DNA of 64,000 nt, taken from contig NZ_KB889965.1 in the NCBI RefSeq assembly GCF_000372865.1, positions 1,323,902-1,387,901 on the forward strand. The letters are read 5' to 3'. The position numbers were made by a program, and so were the translations under genes. This DNA comes from Methylosarcina fibrata AML-C10 (GTDB taxonomy: Bacteria; Pseudomonadota; Gammaproteobacteria; Methylococcales; Methylomonadaceae). A model generated the notes under the pieces. That model searched no databases, was not told where the DNA came from, and saw only the letters and a program-made list of their open reading frames with translations. Shown piece after piece: positions 45,019 through 55,736 of this stretch (positions are counted from its first letter, which is position 1; every line of letters begins with the position of its first letter).

Positions 45019-45225
45019 TTAATGCAGCGAAGAATTTCCGTCGTCCTGCCCTTCGGCATCCTGCGGTTCGCCGGGAATTCTTTTTTCTTCCATCACCCAT
45101 TCCCCCAAATCGATGAGCTTGCAGCGTTCGGAACAGAACGGCTTGTATTTTTGTTCGGGCGTCCACGGAATCGGACGCTTACAGGTAGGACATTTTACAA
45201 TAACCGGCTTGCCGCTTGCGGGCAT
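45019..45225 (-). CDS. yacG: DNA gyrase inhibitor YacG
   Basis: A 68-residue zinc protein with the four-cysteine pattern [12 protein letters not shown] and [15 protein letters not shown]. YacG binds GyrB and inhibits gyrase. The ATG at 45225 overlaps the zapD stop (TGATG), which identifies the start; a TTG at 45240 would lengthen it by five residues. It ends the pilBCD-coaE-zapD-yacG run. Confidence 0.94.
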   Translation of the reverse strand: MPASGKPVIVKCPTCKRPIPWTPEQKYKPFCSERCKLIDLGEWVMEEKRIPGEPQDAEGQDDGNSSLH

Positions 45226-45995
45226 CAGAATAAACAGCAAGTTAAAGCAAACGGGACATCCTCGGCGCTTTGCACGGGACGTTTCTCATCCGGAGAAGGC
45301 GCCATGAAACGGATGGTGCACCGGTGCCGGCCGCCGCTGATTTCGGCAAAATAAGGCAGCGATTCGTCCAGGCTGACTTTCAATAATTGATACGGCAGGT
45401 TTTTATCCAGCGCAATTTGATAAAAGCCGGCTTCCGCCACTTCCTGGGTGGCCAGATTGCTGTTTCTTATGAAATTAAGAATGATGTCGATGGCGGTCCG
45501 CATGTCGCCGAACGGACTGCTCCAGCGCTGGAGGTCGCGAAGGCGCAACGATTCGTCCTGTTCCAGCCAATAATGAAATTCGGGCAGATCGAACGAGCAG
45601 GTGCCGCCGGGTATCGAACTGCGTTGCGCAATGCTCTGAAACAATTCGCTTTCCATGACGTGAATGCCGATTTTACCACTGGCGGCATACAGTCTTTTAC
45701 TGGTCTGGTGCAATTGATCCAGCAGGGATTCGACTTTTTCCGTGTCCACAGCCTGGTTGTTGGCGATTTTATGCAGCACTTTGCTGTGGCGTTCCATTTC
45801 TTTGAGAAGCTCGGACTTGATGTCGTTGCGGTTCAAAATGGTCATGATGTCGAGCAGGACGTTGATGGCCGCCCGCTTGTCCCACACGGTATCGCCTTCC
45901 AGAAAATGACTGAATTGCAAGAAGAGTTGTTCGAGCCTTATGAAAACCCGGATCCGTTCATTGAGAGGAAATTCATAGGTGATATTGTTGGCCAC
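45225..45995 (-). CDS. zapD: Cell division protein ZapD
   Basis: A 256-residue cytoplasmic protein that cross-links FtsZ filaments. [19 protein letters not shown] at the start and [17 protein letters not shown] with the following [12 protein letters not shown] are family signatures; the C-terminal beta region ([18 protein letters not shown]) is intact. It is one base-overlapped with yacG and 17 bases downstream of coaE, the standard order in gammaproteobacteria. Confidence 0.95.
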   Translation of the reverse strand: MANNITYEFPLNERIRVFIRLEQLFLQFSHFLEGDTVWDKRAAINVLLDIMTILNRNDIKSELLKEMERHSKVLHKIANNQAVDTEKVESLLDQLHQTSKRLYAASGKIGIHVMESELFQSIAQRSSIPGGTCSFDLPEFHYWLEQDESLRLRDLQRWSSPFGDMRTAIDIILNFIRNSNLATQEVAEAGFYQIALDKNLPYQLLKVSLDESLPYFAEISGGRHRCTIRFMAPSPDEKRPVQSAEDVPFALTCCLF

Positions 45996-46012
45996 AGACT
46001 AATCTATCCTGG

Positions 46013-46612
46013 TTAAGTACTGAGTGAAAGATATAAATTGTGCAGTTTTTTTACCTGTTCTGCAAGCGGAATGGCTGTTTCCGAATTATCGATCAGATCG
46101 TCCGCACGCGCTCTTCTGAATGCCCTGGAAACCTGGCTGGCAATGATGGACCGGATCATTTCGACCGGAAGATGATCCCTTTTCTGCACGCGTTCGATCT
46201 GGGCCTCGAGCGGGCAGTCGACCACCAGAACACGGTCCACCAAAGAAGTCATGCGGGTTTCGAAAAGCAGCGGTATGGCAATGAGGCAGTAAGGCGCATC
46301 GATCCGCGCCAGCTCGTTCTCTATCGCCTGATAGACCAGAGGGTGCAGAATCGATTCCAGTTTTTGTTTCCGGCCGGCGTCGGCGAAGATGATGTTCTTG
46401 AGTTTTTGCCGATTTAAAGACCCTTCTTCGGTAAGAATGTCCGGCCCGAACTCGCGGGCTATTTTATTCAGCGCCGGCTGTCCTTTGGCGACCAGTTCAC
46501 GGGCTATTTGATCGGCATCGACGACAGGAACGGATAGGGCCTCGAATAAGTTGGCTACCGTGGTTTTACCGCAGCCGATTCCACCGGTCAGGCCTATTTT
46601 TAACACACTCAC
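46013..46612 (-). CDS. coaE: Dephospho-CoA kinase
   Basis: A 199-residue P-loop kinase that adds the 3'-phosphate to dephospho-CoA, the final step of coenzyme A synthesis. IGLTGGIGCGKTTVANLF is the Walker A loop, and VVDADQIARELV and HPLVYQAIENELAR the substrate contacts. Length is normal. It follows pilD after 56 bases on the same strand. Confidence 0.97.
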   Translation of the reverse strand: MSVLKIGLTGGIGCGKTTVANLFEALSVPVVDADQIARELVAKGQPALNKIAREFGPDILTEEGSLNRQKLKNIIFADAGRKQKLESILHPLVYQAIENELARIDAPYCLIAIPLLFETRMTSLVDRVLVVDCPLEAQIERVQKRDHLPVEMIRSIIASQVSRAFRRARADDLIDNSETAIPLAEQVKKLHNLYLSLST

Positions 46613-46668
46613 TCCTTGACAAAATCATGAACGGCCTTACATTTTACCGGGGCGAGGCGCCCGCCGCA

Positions 46669-47562
46669 TTAAAAACCGAAGCTCTCAAGATAAAACTGAT
46701 TGAGATCGGCCCCCCAAAGCAATGCCAGCCATCCGGCCGCCGCCAGATAAGGACCGAAGGGAATGGGAACGCTATGATCGCGCTTTGTCAGAACGACCGT
46801 CGCAACGCCCAGGATTGCCCCTACGAGAGAGGACAATAAAATGATCAAAGGAAGATATTGCCAACCCAGCCAGGCGCCCAGCAAGGCCAGCAATTTGAAA
46901 TCGCCGTAGCCCATGCCTTCCTTGCCGGTGGCCAGTTTGAACAGATGATAGACGATCCAGAGCGTGCCATAACCGGCGACCGACCCGATGATGCTGGCAT
47001 GACTGTCGGTAAACAGTCCGAACAAACTCAAGAACAATCCCAGCCAGAGCATCGGCAGAGTAATAGAATCGGGCAGCAACTGGCAGTCGACATCGATAAA
47101 ACTGAGCGTGATCAACGACCAGGTAAGCAACAGCGCAAACAGGGCTTCAGCGGCATAACCGAACCGCCAGGCCACGACGGCCGAAGTCACGGCGGTGAAC
47201 AACTCGACCATCGGATAGCGCGGCGAGATGGCGGCTTGGCAATGCGCGCATCGGCCCTTCAAGAACAGGTAACTCAATACCGGAATGTTTTGATAGGGTT
47301 TGATCGGCGCACGGCAATGGGGACACCGGGACAAGGGAAAAACCAGATTGAAAGGTTCGTCCACAGCCAGGGGGGCTTCAATGCCGCCTTTTACGACGCC
47401 GCTTTCCGGGTCGGGACTTTGCCGAAGAAATTCCAGGCATTCCTTGCGCCATCCCCTCTGCATCATGATCGGCAGTCTGAAAATGACGACGTTCAGAAAG
47501 CTGCCGACCAATAAGCCTATCACGAAGACGAGCGCCGGAAAAAACGGAGGTTGTTCAATCAT
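46669..47562 (-). CDS. pilD: Prepilin peptidase/N-methyltransferase
   Basis: A 297-residue integral membrane aspartyl protease that cuts type IV prepilin leaders and methylates the new N-terminus. It has the two cytoplasmic CxxC pairs (CPHC and CAHC, ~79-108) and two active-site regions, FIDVDCQLLPDSI and GYGDFKLLALLG (the GxGD motif). About eight helices fill the rest. It lies 66 bases downstream of pilC and shares a 17-of-18-base upstream motif with pilB. Confidence 0.96.
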   Translation of the reverse strand: MIEQPPFFPALVFVIGLLVGSFLNVVIFRLPIMMQRGWRKECLEFLRQSPDPESGVVKGGIEAPLAVDEPFNLVFPLSRCPHCRAPIKPYQNIPVLSYLFLKGRCAHCQAAISPRYPMVELFTAVTSAVVAWRFGYAAEALFALLLTWSLITLSFIDVDCQLLPDSITLPMLWLGLFLSLFGLFTDSHASIIGSVAGYGTLWIVYHLFKLATGKEGMGYGDFKLLALLGAWLGWQYLPLIILLSSLVGAILGVATVVLTKRDHSVPIPFGPYLAAAGWLALLWGADLNQFYLESFGF

Positions 47563-47585
47563 GCCAGCGGTATTGCCGAGAAAAG

Positions 47586-47603
47586 AAATTGCTCAACTTT
47601 AAC
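47586..47603 (-). repeat. 18-base motif upstream of pilD
   Basis: Read on the minus strand, GTTAAAGTTGAGCAATTT lies 23 bases before the pilD start. The same motif with one change (A for G) lies five bases before the pilB start at 50573-50590. It sits in the non-coding gap between pilC and pilD. Confidence 0.5.
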
Positions 47604-47628
47604 TCAAATTGTCACGAGGCGTAAGCCA

Positions 47629-48852
47629 TCAACCGACCGCCGAGCCCATTTTGAAAATGGGCAAATACATTGCGACGATCAGGCCGCCGACCAGAATTCC
47701 CAAAATAACCATGATGAAAGGTTCCATCAAACTGCTTAAATTATCGATCAGGTTGTCGACCTCTTCCTCATAAAAATCGGCTACCTTGGCCAGCATCGCG
47801 TCCATCGAACCGGATTCCTCTCCGATCGCAACCATTTGCTGAACCATGTGGGGAAACAGATTGGATTGGGTCATGGCGAACTGCAAACGTTGCCCGGTGG
47901 CGACTTCTTCGCGCATTTTCAGCACGGCATCGGCATAGATGATGTTGCCGCAAGCTCCGGACACCGATTCCAGAGCCTCCACCAGCGGCACGCCCGCCGC
48001 CGACATCGTGGAAAGCGTCCGGGCGAAGCGGGCGATCGCCGATTTGTTCAGAATCATGCCCACGACCGGTATTTTCAACATCGTCCGGTCCAGGAAATGA
48101 TTGAATTGATGCGATCGCTTCTTGAAATAAATAAAGGCGTAAACCGCTCCGCCGAGAGAGCCGAAAACGATCCACCACCATTCCTGAAGCCATTTCGACA
48201 TATTGATGACCATGCGGGTAAAACCCGGCAAATCGGCGCCGAAACTTTGGAACAGCTCCTCGAACACTGGCACGACGAACAGCAACAGAATGGCGGTGAC
48301 GATAAAGGCGACGACGATGACGGCAATCGGATAGGTCAGCGCCTTTTTGATTTTCTTTTTAATGGATTCGGTTTTTTCCTTATAGGTGGCAATCTTGTCC
48401 AGCAGCGTTTCCAGCACCCCGGCCTGCTCTCCGGCCTCCACCAGATTGCAGAATAATTCGTCGAAATAGAGCGGTTTTTTTCTCAAAGCAGAGGCCAGCG
48501 TGTTGCCTCCTTCGATGTCCGCCTTGATCGACAGCAGCAATTCCTGCATGCTCGGATTTTCATGACCTTTTCCGATAATGTCGAAAGACTGCACCAGGGG
48601 AACCCCTGCTGCCAACATGGTCGCCAATTGCCGCGCAAAGACCGCAATATCGCCGGTCGTGATGGACTTGGTTTTCGCCTTGAACAGAGGTTTCGGCTTT
48701 TTTTTGATTGCGGTGACGCGAAACCCTTGCCGTTTCAACTCCGCTTTGGCTACCGTTTCGCTATGCGCCGAAATGATTCTTTTCGATATCTTGTTTCCGC
48801 TTTTATCGACACCGTTCCAGATAAAATCGATTTGTTCAGTCGGTTGCGCCAT
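47629..48852 (-). CDS. pilC: Type IV pilus inner-membrane platform protein PilC
   Basis: A 407-residue protein of the GspF/PilC family. Two repeated domains are seen, each beginning with a four-helix bundle and ending in a membrane segment: DIAVFARQLATMLAAGVPLVQSF and SAIARFARTLSTMSAAGVPLVE mark the two repeats, and KALTYPIAVIVVAFIVTAILL and the C-terminal FIMVILGILVGGLIVAMYLPIF are membrane helices. It couples PilB/PilT motor motion to pilin assembly. It follows pilB with two bases between. Confidence 0.96.
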   Translation of the reverse strand: MAQPTEQIDFIWNGVDKSGNKISKRIISAHSETVAKAELKRQGFRVTAIKKKPKPLFKAKTKSITTGDIAVFARQLATMLAAGVPLVQSFDIIGKGHENPSMQELLLSIKADIEGGNTLASALRKKPLYFDELFCNLVEAGEQAGVLETLLDKIATYKEKTESIKKKIKKALTYPIAVIVVAFIVTAILLLFVVPVFEELFQSFGADLPGFTRMVINMSKWLQEWWWIVFGSLGGAVYAFIYFKKRSHQFNHFLDRTMLKIPVVGMILNKSAIARFARTLSTMSAAGVPLVEALESVSGACGNIIYADAVLKMREEVATGQRLQFAMTQSNLFPHMVQQMVAIGEESGSMDAMLAKVADFYEEEVDNLIDNLSSLMEPFIMVILGILVGGLIVAMYLPIFKMGSAVG

Positions 48853-48854
48853 GA

Positions 48855-50567
48855 TTATTCCTTCGTTACCCGGTCAATTTCTTCAAGGCTGGTGATGCCC
48901 ATCCGTATTTTGTTCAATCCCGACGTCCGTAAGTCGTTGATGCCTTCCTTTTTAGCCTGATCCGCCAGTTGCAGCGCATTGCCCCCTTCCAAAATGAGTC
49001 TGCGCATGTCGTCGCTGAGCGTCATCACTTGATAAATGCCGACGCGCCCTTTATAACCGTTAGTGCATCGCTCGCAGCCCGTCGGACCGAATATTTGGAG
49101 CGTGGGCAACTCTTCGCTTGTGAAGCCCGCCGCCAGAAGGATCTTTTCAGGCAGCTCGACGCGGGTCTTGCAGTATTCGCATAACCGCCTGGCCAGCCGC
49201 TGGGCCATGATCAGATTGATCGCGGATACGATGTTGTAGGGGGGGATGCCCATCTGCATCAGCCGGTTCAAGGTTTGCGGGGCGTCGTTGGTATGCAGGG
49301 TCGACAGCACCAAATGGCCGGTTTGCGCGGCTTTTACGGCAATTTCGGCGGTTTCGATATCGCGGATTTCGCCGACCATGATGATGTCGGGATCCTGGCG
49401 CAAAAACGCTCTCAAGGCGCTGGCAAAGTTCAATCCCGCCTTGACGTTCACGTTGACCTGATTGATGCCTTCCACGGTAATTTCGACCGGATCTTCGGCG
49501 GTTGAAATATTGCGTTCGATCGAGTTGAGCAGATTCAACCCGGTATACAACGATACGGTCTTGCCGCTCCCGGTAGGCCCTGTTACCAAAACCAGACCGT
49601 ACGGCTTGAAGATGGCCTCCAGAAATAATTTCTGCTGATCGGGTTCGAAACCCAATTTCTCGATGCCCAGTTGAGCGCTGCTGGGATCCAGAATACGCAG
49701 CACGACTTTTTCTCCGAACAGGGTCGGACAGGTATTGACTCGGAAATCGATGGCTCGATGTTTGGACAAAATCATCTTGATCCGCCCGTCCTGAGGCACT
49801 CTGCGCTCGGCAATGTCCATTTTTGCCATGACCTTGATTCTGGAGATAATCCGGTTGGAAATGCTGGCAGGGGGGCTGGCCACTTCGTGCAGCATGCCGT
49901 CGGACCGGAAGCGAATGCGGAAATTTTTCTCGTAGGGTTCCAGATGAATGTCGGATACCCCTTTTTTTATCGAATCCAGCAACAATTTGTTGACGAAACG
50001 GACGATGGGCGCATCTTCGATATCGGAATTGATGTCCTCCTTGACCTCGTCTTCCTCGCCGCCGGAGACGGAGAGATTGTCGAGATCTTCGTCCAGCAGA
50101 TCGACCATCGAGTGTTCGGGCGCTTCCAATGCAACTTCAATGGCTCTGGCCAGCTTGTCTTCTTCTACCAGAATGAATTCGGGACTGAGCCGGCTTTGAA
50201 ACTGAATGTCGTCCATCGCCTGGATGTTGGTCGGATCGGACACTCCGAGAAACAAGGACTTCCCCCGGGTAAACAAGGGAAGCGCCTGATGTTTTCGGAT
50301 CAGTTTTTCGCTGATGCGCTTGACCGGAAGACTATGCCAATCGATGGCGTCCAGATCCAGATAGGGTACACCAAATTCAACCGAAACTTTTGAGGCGACA
50401 ATCTTGCTATTGACGATTTTATTGGTGACGAGATAGCTGATTAAAGAAATTTTTTTCTTCTTTGCCTCCTGAGCATGAATTTGAGCATCGTTTTCAGAGA
50501 GAAGCCCTTCCTGAATCAAGCATTTTAAAAGTCCGCTAAATCGAAAATCGGTAGGTGCTGTAGCCAT
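48855..50567 (-). CDS. pilB: Type IV pilus extension ATPase PilB
   Basis: A 570-residue hexameric motor. Residues ~1-150 include an MshEN-type N-terminal domain (a region that binds c-di-GMP in some relatives). The ATPase core has GPTGSGKTVSLYTGLN (Walker A), STAEDPVEITVEGINQV (Asp box), IIMVGEIRDIETAEIAV (Walker B) and GHLVLSTLHTNDAPQTL (His box). The zinc tetracysteine motif is CEYC ... CERC. It drives pilin polymerisation. It heads the pilB-C-D run; no Shine-Dalgarno sequence is visible before its ATG. Confidence 0.96.
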   Translation of the reverse strand: MATAPTDFRFSGLLKCLIQEGLLSENDAQIHAQEAKKKKISLISYLVTNKIVNSKIVASKVSVEFGVPYLDLDAIDWHSLPVKRISEKLIRKHQALPLFTRGKSLFLGVSDPTNIQAMDDIQFQSRLSPEFILVEEDKLARAIEVALEAPEHSMVDLLDEDLDNLSVSGGEEDEVKEDINSDIEDAPIVRFVNKLLLDSIKKGVSDIHLEPYEKNFRIRFRSDGMLHEVASPPASISNRIISRIKVMAKMDIAERRVPQDGRIKMILSKHRAIDFRVNTCPTLFGEKVVLRILDPSSAQLGIEKLGFEPDQQKLFLEAIFKPYGLVLVTGPTGSGKTVSLYTGLNLLNSIERNISTAEDPVEITVEGINQVNVNVKAGLNFASALRAFLRQDPDIIMVGEIRDIETAEIAVKAAQTGHLVLSTLHTNDAPQTLNRLMQMGIPPYNIVSAINLIMAQRLARRLCEYCKTRVELPEKILLAAGFTSEELPTLQIFGPTGCERCTNGYKGRVGIYQVMTLSDDMRRLILEGGNALQLADQAKKEGINDLRTSGLNKIRMGITSLEEIDRVTKE

Positions 50568-50572
50568 TGGAT

Positions 50573-50590
50573 AAATTGTTCAACTTTAAC
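50573..50590 (-). repeat. 18-base motif upstream of pilB
   Basis: On the minus strand GTTAAAGTTGAACAATTT lies five bases before the pilB ATG, where a ribosome-binding site would be expected. It differs at one base from the copy before pilD (47586-47603). Confidence 0.5.
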
Positions 50591-50667
50591 CCCCAAACAT
50601 AATAGTGAAATATAGATGAACAAAGATCAGGCTACAAGGAACCCCTTTCCAAAAATTCGCCGTTTTT

Positions 50668-53553
50668 TTACGCCAGACTGCGGATTCTACGTTGCTGCTC
50701 TTCCAGGTTCTTCAAGAGCGACTGCAATTCGGTCAGTTTCTGTTTTTCCTTGGCGATCACTTCCGCCGGAGCCTTGTCGGCGAACGCCGGATTATTGAGT
50801 TTGCCCTCGATTCTCGGCAAATCCTTGACGATTTTCTGAATTTCCTTGTCCAGGCGCGCCAGCTCGGCTTCCTTGTCGATCAAGCCCGCCATCGGGATCA
50901 GAATTTTCAGTTCGCCGACCAACGCAATCGCCGACTCCGGCGCCGGCTCGTCGTCCCGGAGCCAGCGGAGCGACTCCAGCCGGCCCATTTTCTCGAGATA
51001 GATCCGGTTGTTGTTCAGGATTTCCAGATCCTGGGCGCTGCCGTTCTGCAACAGTACAGGCAGCGGCTTGCCCGGAGCGATATTCATTTCTCCGCGGATC
51101 CTGCGCACGCCCAGGACGAAATTCATGACCCAATTGATTTCGGCGACGGCTTGCTCGTCGATTTGCGCCGGATCGGCGATCGGATAGGGTTGCAGCATGA
51201 TGGTGTCGCCCTTGGCGCCGGCCAGCGGCGCCACCCGCTGCCAGATTTCCTCGGTAATGAACGGAATGATCGGATGCGCCAGACGCAGCGCGGTTTCCAG
51301 CACGGTCAACAGCGTCCGGCGTGCGCCCCGCTGCAACGCGGCATCGTCCGCCTGCAAAGAAATTTTCGCCAGCTCCAGGTACCAGTCGCAGAACTCGTTC
51401 CAGATAAACTCGTACAGGCTTTGTGCGGCCAGATCGAAACGGTAATGGTCGATCGCGGCGGTCGTGGCCTGGATAACCTGATTGAGCCGGGCAACGATCC
51501 AGCGGTCGACCTGAGTCAGGCGGCACGGCGCCTCCGGCAAACCATGGCCCTGCCCTTCCGTTCCCGTAATCGCTTTAGAGCCTGCATCTTCTTCGGTATT
51601 CATCAGCACAAACCGGGCGGCGTTCCAGAGCTTGTTGCAGAAGTTGCGGTAGCCTTCGGTGCGAGCCAGATCGAAGCGGATGTCGCGCCCTGTGGAAGCC
51701 AGCGAGGCAAAGGTAAAACGCAAGGCATCGGTGCCGAAGGATGGAATGCCCGCCGGAAACTGCTTGCGCGTCGCCTGTTCGATCTTTTTCGCCAGATGGG
51801 GCTGCATCATGCCGGAGATGCGTTTTTCGACCAAGCTTTCGAGATCGATGCCGTCGATCAGGTCGATGGGGTCGAGCACGTTGCCTTTGGACTTGGACAT
51901 TTTCTGGCCTTCGGCATCGCGCACCAGACCGTGGATGTACACTTCCCTGAACGGCACGTCGCCCCGGAATTTCAGCCCCATCATGATCATCCGGGCCACC
52001 CAGAAGAAAATGATGTCGAAGCCGGTCACCAGCACGCTGGTCGGATAATGGCGTGCCAGTTCGGGCGTTTCTTGCGGCCAGCCCAGCGTCGAAAAAGGCC
52101 ACAAGGCCGAAGAGAACCACGTATCCAGAACGTCTTCATCCTGTCGCAGCGAACATTCGGCCGGCAGATGATGCCGTTCGCGGATGGCCTGTTCCGAACG
52201 TCCGACATAAATATTGCCCTGATCGTCGTACCAGGCCGGAATCCGGTGTCCCCACCAGATTTGCCGGGAGATGCACCAGTCCTGAATATTGCGCATCCAT
52301 TCGAAATAGGTGTTTTTCCAGTTGTCGGGAACGAATTTGATGTCGCCGTTTTCGACAGCTTCAATCGCCGGTTTGGCCAGCGGCTCGACCCGAACGTACC
52401 ACTGATCGGTCAGGAACGGCTCGATCACCGCGCCGGTGCGGTCGCCGCGCGGCACCATCAGTTTGTGGTCGGCGATTTTCTCGAGCAATCCTCCGGCTTC
52501 GAGGTCGGCAACGATCCTTTTCCGCGCCTCGAAACGGTCGAGTCCCCGGTACTGGACGGGAATCAACTCATGGTCGGCCAAGCTGGCGTTGCTGGTCATG
52601 ATGTTGATCAAGCCGCCGTGCGGCTGATTTTGCAGCGCCGTGCCGTCGCGGTGCCGAGTCCAGACCTCGTAGTCGTTGAAATCGTGGGCCGGCGTGATCT
52701 TGACGCAGCCGGTGCCGAATTCGGGATCGACGTAGTCGTCGGCGATAATAGGAATTCTGCGCCCGGTCAGCGGCAATTGCAGAAATTCTCCGATCAGATG
52801 CTTGTACCGTTCGTCGCCGGAATGGATCGCCACGGCGGCATCGCCGAGCAAAGTCTCCGGCCGCGTGGTGGCGACGATCAAATGCCCCTGCCCGTTCGAC
52901 AAGGGATAGCGAATGTGCCACATCGAGCCGTTTTCTTCTTCCGACAGAACTTCCAGGTCGGAGACCGCGGTATGCAACACCGGATCCCAGTTGACCAGGC
53001 GCTTGCCCCGGTAAATCAGGCCTTCTTCGTAAAGCCGGATAAACACTTCCTGCACCGCCTCGGACATTCCCTGATCCATCGTGAAGCGCTCGCGGCTCCA
53101 ATCGATCGACGAGCCCATGCGCCGCAGTTGGCGGGTAATCATGCCGCCGGATTCCTCCTTCCATTGCCACACCCGGTCGACGAAGGCTTCCCGGCCGTAA
53201 TCGTGACGCGTTTTACCTTCGGCATTGCACAGCCTTTCCACGACCATTTGCGTGGCGATGCCGGCGTGATCGGTCCCCGCCTGCCATAAAGTGCTGTAGC
53301 CTTTCATCCGATGGTAGCGGATGAGGGCATCCATGATCGTGTCCTGAAACGCGTGCCCCATGTGCAGGCTGCCGGTGACGTTGGGCGGCGGAATCATGAT
53401 GCAGTAGGATTCGCCGTCGGTTTTGGGGGCCGCCGAACCTGCTCCCGGCAGGTTTTCGGCATCCACACCATCCCTGGCGATAAAATAGCCGTTTTCTTCC
53501 CAGAGGTTGTACCAGCGTTGTTCGATTGAATGGGGGGAGTAAGTTTTATCCAT
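50668..53553 (-). CDS. valS: Valyl-tRNA synthetase
   Basis: A 961-residue class I aminoacyl-tRNA synthetase. [18 protein letters not shown] carries the HIGH motif and [12 protein letters not shown] the KMSKS loop; [18 protein letters not shown] lies in the catalytic region near the editing domain. A C-terminal coiled coil ([20 protein letters not shown] onward) ends the chain, as in bacterial ValRS. It charges tRNA-Val. It is 126 bases downstream of holC on the same strand. An 865-codon antisense frame lies across it and is regarded as a shadow. Confidence 0.97.
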   Translation of the reverse strand: MDKTYSPHSIEQRWYNLWEENGYFIARDGVDAENLPGAGSAAPKTDGESYCIMIPPPNVTGSLHMGHAFQDTIMDALIRYHRMKGYSTLWQAGTDHAGIATQMVVERLCNAEGKTRHDYGREAFVDRVWQWKEESGGMITRQLRRMGSSIDWSRERFTMDQGMSEAVQEVFIRLYEEGLIYRGKRLVNWDPVLHTAVSDLEVLSEEENGSMWHIRYPLSNGQGHLIVATTRPETLLGDAAVAIHSGDERYKHLIGEFLQLPLTGRRIPIIADDYVDPEFGTGCVKITPAHDFNDYEVWTRHRDGTALQNQPHGGLINIMTSNASLADHELIPVQYRGLDRFEARKRIVADLEAGGLLEKIADHKLMVPRGDRTGAVIEPFLTDQWYVRVEPLAKPAIEAVENGDIKFVPDNWKNTYFEWMRNIQDWCISRQIWWGHRIPAWYDDQGNIYVGRSEQAIRERHHLPAECSLRQDEDVLDTWFSSALWPFSTLGWPQETPELARHYPTSVLVTGFDIIFFWVARMIMMGLKFRGDVPFREVYIHGLVRDAEGQKMSKSKGNVLDPIDLIDGIDLESLVEKRISGMMQPHLAKKIEQATRKQFPAGIPSFGTDALRFTFASLASTGRDIRFDLARTEGYRNFCNKLWNAARFVLMNTEEDAGSKAITGTEGQGHGLPEAPCRLTQVDRWIVARLNQVIQATTAAIDHYRFDLAAQSLYEFIWNEFCDWYLELAKISLQADDAALQRGARRTLLTVLETALRLAHPIIPFITEEIWQRVAPLAGAKGDTIMLQPYPIADPAQIDEQAVAEINWVMNFVLGVRRIRGEMNIAPGKPLPVLLQNGSAQDLEILNNNRIYLEKMGRLESLRWLRDDEPAPESAIALVGELKILIPMAGLIDKEAELARLDKEIQKIVKDLPRIEGKLNNPAFADKAPAEVIAKEKQKLTELQSLLKNLEEQQRRIRSLA

Positions 53554-53679
53554 GAGGAGGAAAATTAATAATTTTTAGATAGTAAAAAAATTGCGGAACC
53601 GGATCCCGAAAATTTATCGATTTTTTTATTGTAGAGGCGCAGAACCTGAAAGTATAGCCTTTAGCCGGCGAGGCCCCGC

Positions 53680-54108
53680 TCAGATCGTGTGGGTGGTAAT
53701 TTCAATCCCTGCCTGACGATACTGCCGGTAGCGATGCCTTCCCGCACCCCGGACTTCTTCGTTGTCATACACTATTTCGAGAATCCGTTCGGCCCGTTCG
53801 TAATCTGCCGGCATGCGGGAAGACAGGTTGACCAGCGTTTTCCGCCACACCTCTGGCGGGTCGAGCGGAGAGATCAGGATGACCCGTTCGAGGCCGGGGA
53901 GCGATCCGTCGTAGCGTTGATGCGGCACGAAACTCCCGGCGCGGAAAGTCCACAGCAAATCGTCCAGAGCCTGCGCCTGTTCGTCGGTATCGGTCAGGAC
54001 ATAACAGATGTGTCCGTTGCGATAGGCTTTTTCGATCAGCCTGCATGCATAAAGAGAGCGTTCCTGTTCCGACGTCGTAGCCAAAACATAAAAACTGATT
54101 TCAGGCAT
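53680..54108 (-). CDS. holC: DNA polymerase III chi subunit
   Basis: A 142-residue protein of the HolC family. The start MPEISFYVLATTSEQERSLY, the middle DDLLWTFRAGSFVPHQ and RVILISPLDPPEVWRKTLVNL are family marks. Chi links the clamp loader to single-strand-binding protein. ATG 54108 is chosen since the long frame upstream overlaps pepA. It lies 17 bases after pepA and before valS, the usual pepA-holC-valS order. Confidence 0.93.
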   Translation of the reverse strand: MPEISFYVLATTSEQERSLYACRLIEKAYRNGHICYVLTDTDEQAQALDDLLWTFRAGSFVPHQRYDGSLPGLERVILISPLDPPEVWRKTLVNLSSRMPADYERAERILEIVYDNEEVRGAGRHRYRQYRQAGIEITTHTI

Positions 54109-54125
54109 GAACCGGCTTTTGAAGA

Positions 54126-55616
54126 CTAGGCCTGAGCGCTTCGGGAGATCAGATATTGGCACAACAAAGGCACCGGCCGTCCGGTAGCGCCCTTGGTGGG
54201 GCCCGTTCGCCAGGCGGTTCCGGCAATGTCCAGGTGCGCCCAACGGAAATTCTCGGCAAACCGGGACAAAAAGCAGGCGGCGGTAATCGTTCCGGCGTCC
54301 TTGCCGCCGATATTGGCCATGTCGGCAAAGTTGGACTTCAGAAGCTCCTGATATTCTTCCCACAAAGGCAGACGCCAGAGGCTATCGCTGGCCGATTCGC
54401 CGGCCGCGATCAGATCGTTGCAAAGACCGTCGTCGTTCCCGAGCAAGCCGCTCGGCACCCGGCCCAGAGCCACCAGGCATGCGCCGGTCAGCGTGGCCAG
54501 ATCGATCACCACGTCGGGATGATATCTTTCCGCATACGTCAGCGTATCGCAAAGGATCAGCCTTCCTTCGGCGTCGGTGTTCAATACTTCGATCGTTTTT
54601 CCGGACAGACTGGTGACGATGTCGCCCGGTTTGTTGGCGTTGCCGTCGGGAAGGTTTTCCGAAGCCGGAACCAGGCCGACGACGTTCAACGGCAACTGCA
54701 ATTGCGCGGCCGCCTGCACGGTGGCCAGCACGGCCGCGCCGCCGCACATGTCGTATTTCATTTCATCCATGCCGAGGCCCGGCTTCAGGGAAATGCCGCC
54801 CGCATCGAAGGTGAGCCCCTTGCCGATCAGCACAATGGGCTTGCTGTTTTTGTCGCCGCCGTGATATTCGAGAGTAATCAGTTTGGGAGGCTGGCGGCTG
54901 CCGCGAGAAACCGACAACAGGGAGCCCATGCCCAGCTCCTTCATGTCGCTCTCTTCCAGGACATGGACGGTTATTTTGTCGTGTTTCTTGCCGATTTCGA
55001 CCGCTTGCTCGGCAAGATAAGTCGGCGTACAAACATTGCCCGGCAGATCGGCGAGAAACTTGGTCAAATCGACCGCGGCGGCGATCGCCTGCCCTTGCGC
55101 CAGGCCCGCCTCGGCCAGGCTACGCTGGTCTTCGGATGCAGTGACGGCGACCTTCTGCAGTTTGCTTTCGGTTTCCTTGTCCGATTTCAGATGCACGAAC
55201 TGATAAACGGCATCATTGAATACTTCGACGATTTGGCGGGTTTTCCATTGCAGGTCGGCCTTGGCCACGTCGCACTCGGCCAGGCAACACGCCGCCGATT
55301 GGATCGGGGTTTTCTTGAGGCCGGCAATTGCGGCGGCCAGCGCCTTGCGGTAATTTTTTTGTGATAGAATTTCCTTTTTGCCCAACCCGACCACTAAAAT
55401 ACGTTCAATTTGACTATCCGGCACGAAATTGATCAGTACGGTTTCGCCGTTCTTCCCGCTCAGATCCCCATGGCTCATAATGGCGGTTATCAATCCCCGG
55501 GTACTGTCGTTCAGAGCAATCGCCGACGGGCTAAGCTGCATATCTTGGTAAACGCCGACAATAATGCAATCATATTGCAGAGTTTCAGGCGCTGCGGTTT
55601 CAATAGAATAATCCAT
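54126..55616 (-). CDS. pepA: Leucyl (cytosol) aminopeptidase
   Basis: A 496-residue M17 metallopeptidase. The C-terminal catalytic domain has [28 protein letters not shown] with metal ligands, and the family signature [12 protein letters not shown]. The N-terminal ~170 residues form the macro-like domain. It removes N-terminal residues; in E. coli it also binds DNA as a transcription and recombination factor. ATG 55616 is used ([13 protein letters not shown]); the frame extends 94 residues upstream across the lptF promoter region. It is divergent from lptF. Confidence 0.95.
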   Translation of the reverse strand: MDYSIETAAPETLQYDCIIVGVYQDMQLSPSAIALNDSTRGLITAIMSHGDLSGKNGETVLINFVPDSQIERILVVGLGKKEILSQKNYRKALAAAIAGLKKTPIQSAACCLAECDVAKADLQWKTRQIVEVFNDAVYQFVHLKSDKETESKLQKVAVTASEDQRSLAEAGLAQGQAIAAAVDLTKFLADLPGNVCTPTYLAEQAVEIGKKHDKITVHVLEESDMKELGMGSLLSVSRGSRQPPKLITLEYHGGDKNSKPIVLIGKGLTFDAGGISLKPGLGMDEMKYDMCGGAAVLATVQAAAQLQLPLNVVGLVPASENLPDGNANKPGDIVTSLSGKTIEVLNTDAEGRLILCDTLTYAERYHPDVVIDLATLTGACLVALGRVPSGLLGNDDGLCNDLIAAGESASDSLWRLPLWEEYQELLKSNFADMANIGGKDAGTITAACFLSRFAENFRWAHLDIAGTAWRTGPTKGATGRPVPLLCQYLISRSAQA

Positions 55617-55695
55617 AACTGTATGTCCGATTGCTGATGATAAGGCTTTTCCGGACGAGCTTTTTAATAGGCTCGCACCGAAGACCGATCGCCAG

Positions 55696-55701
55696 ATTAT
55701 A
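55696..55701 (-). promoter_or_regulatory. Putative -10 box of pepA
   Basis: A perfect TATAAT on the minus strand, preceded by TTG (a TG-like extension is absent). No good -35 is found at 17 bases. It lies 80 bases upstream of the pepA start, a reasonable leader length. Confidence 0.4.
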
Positions 55702-55736
55702 CAACATTTATTTTGAATTTGATTGAGGAGACAAAC

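Noticed and set aside
50692-53289. An 865-codon open frame on the plus strand across valS
   Set aside because: It is the exact antisense of a fully conserved valyl-tRNA synthetase; the translation shows no family features and reflects codon bias.
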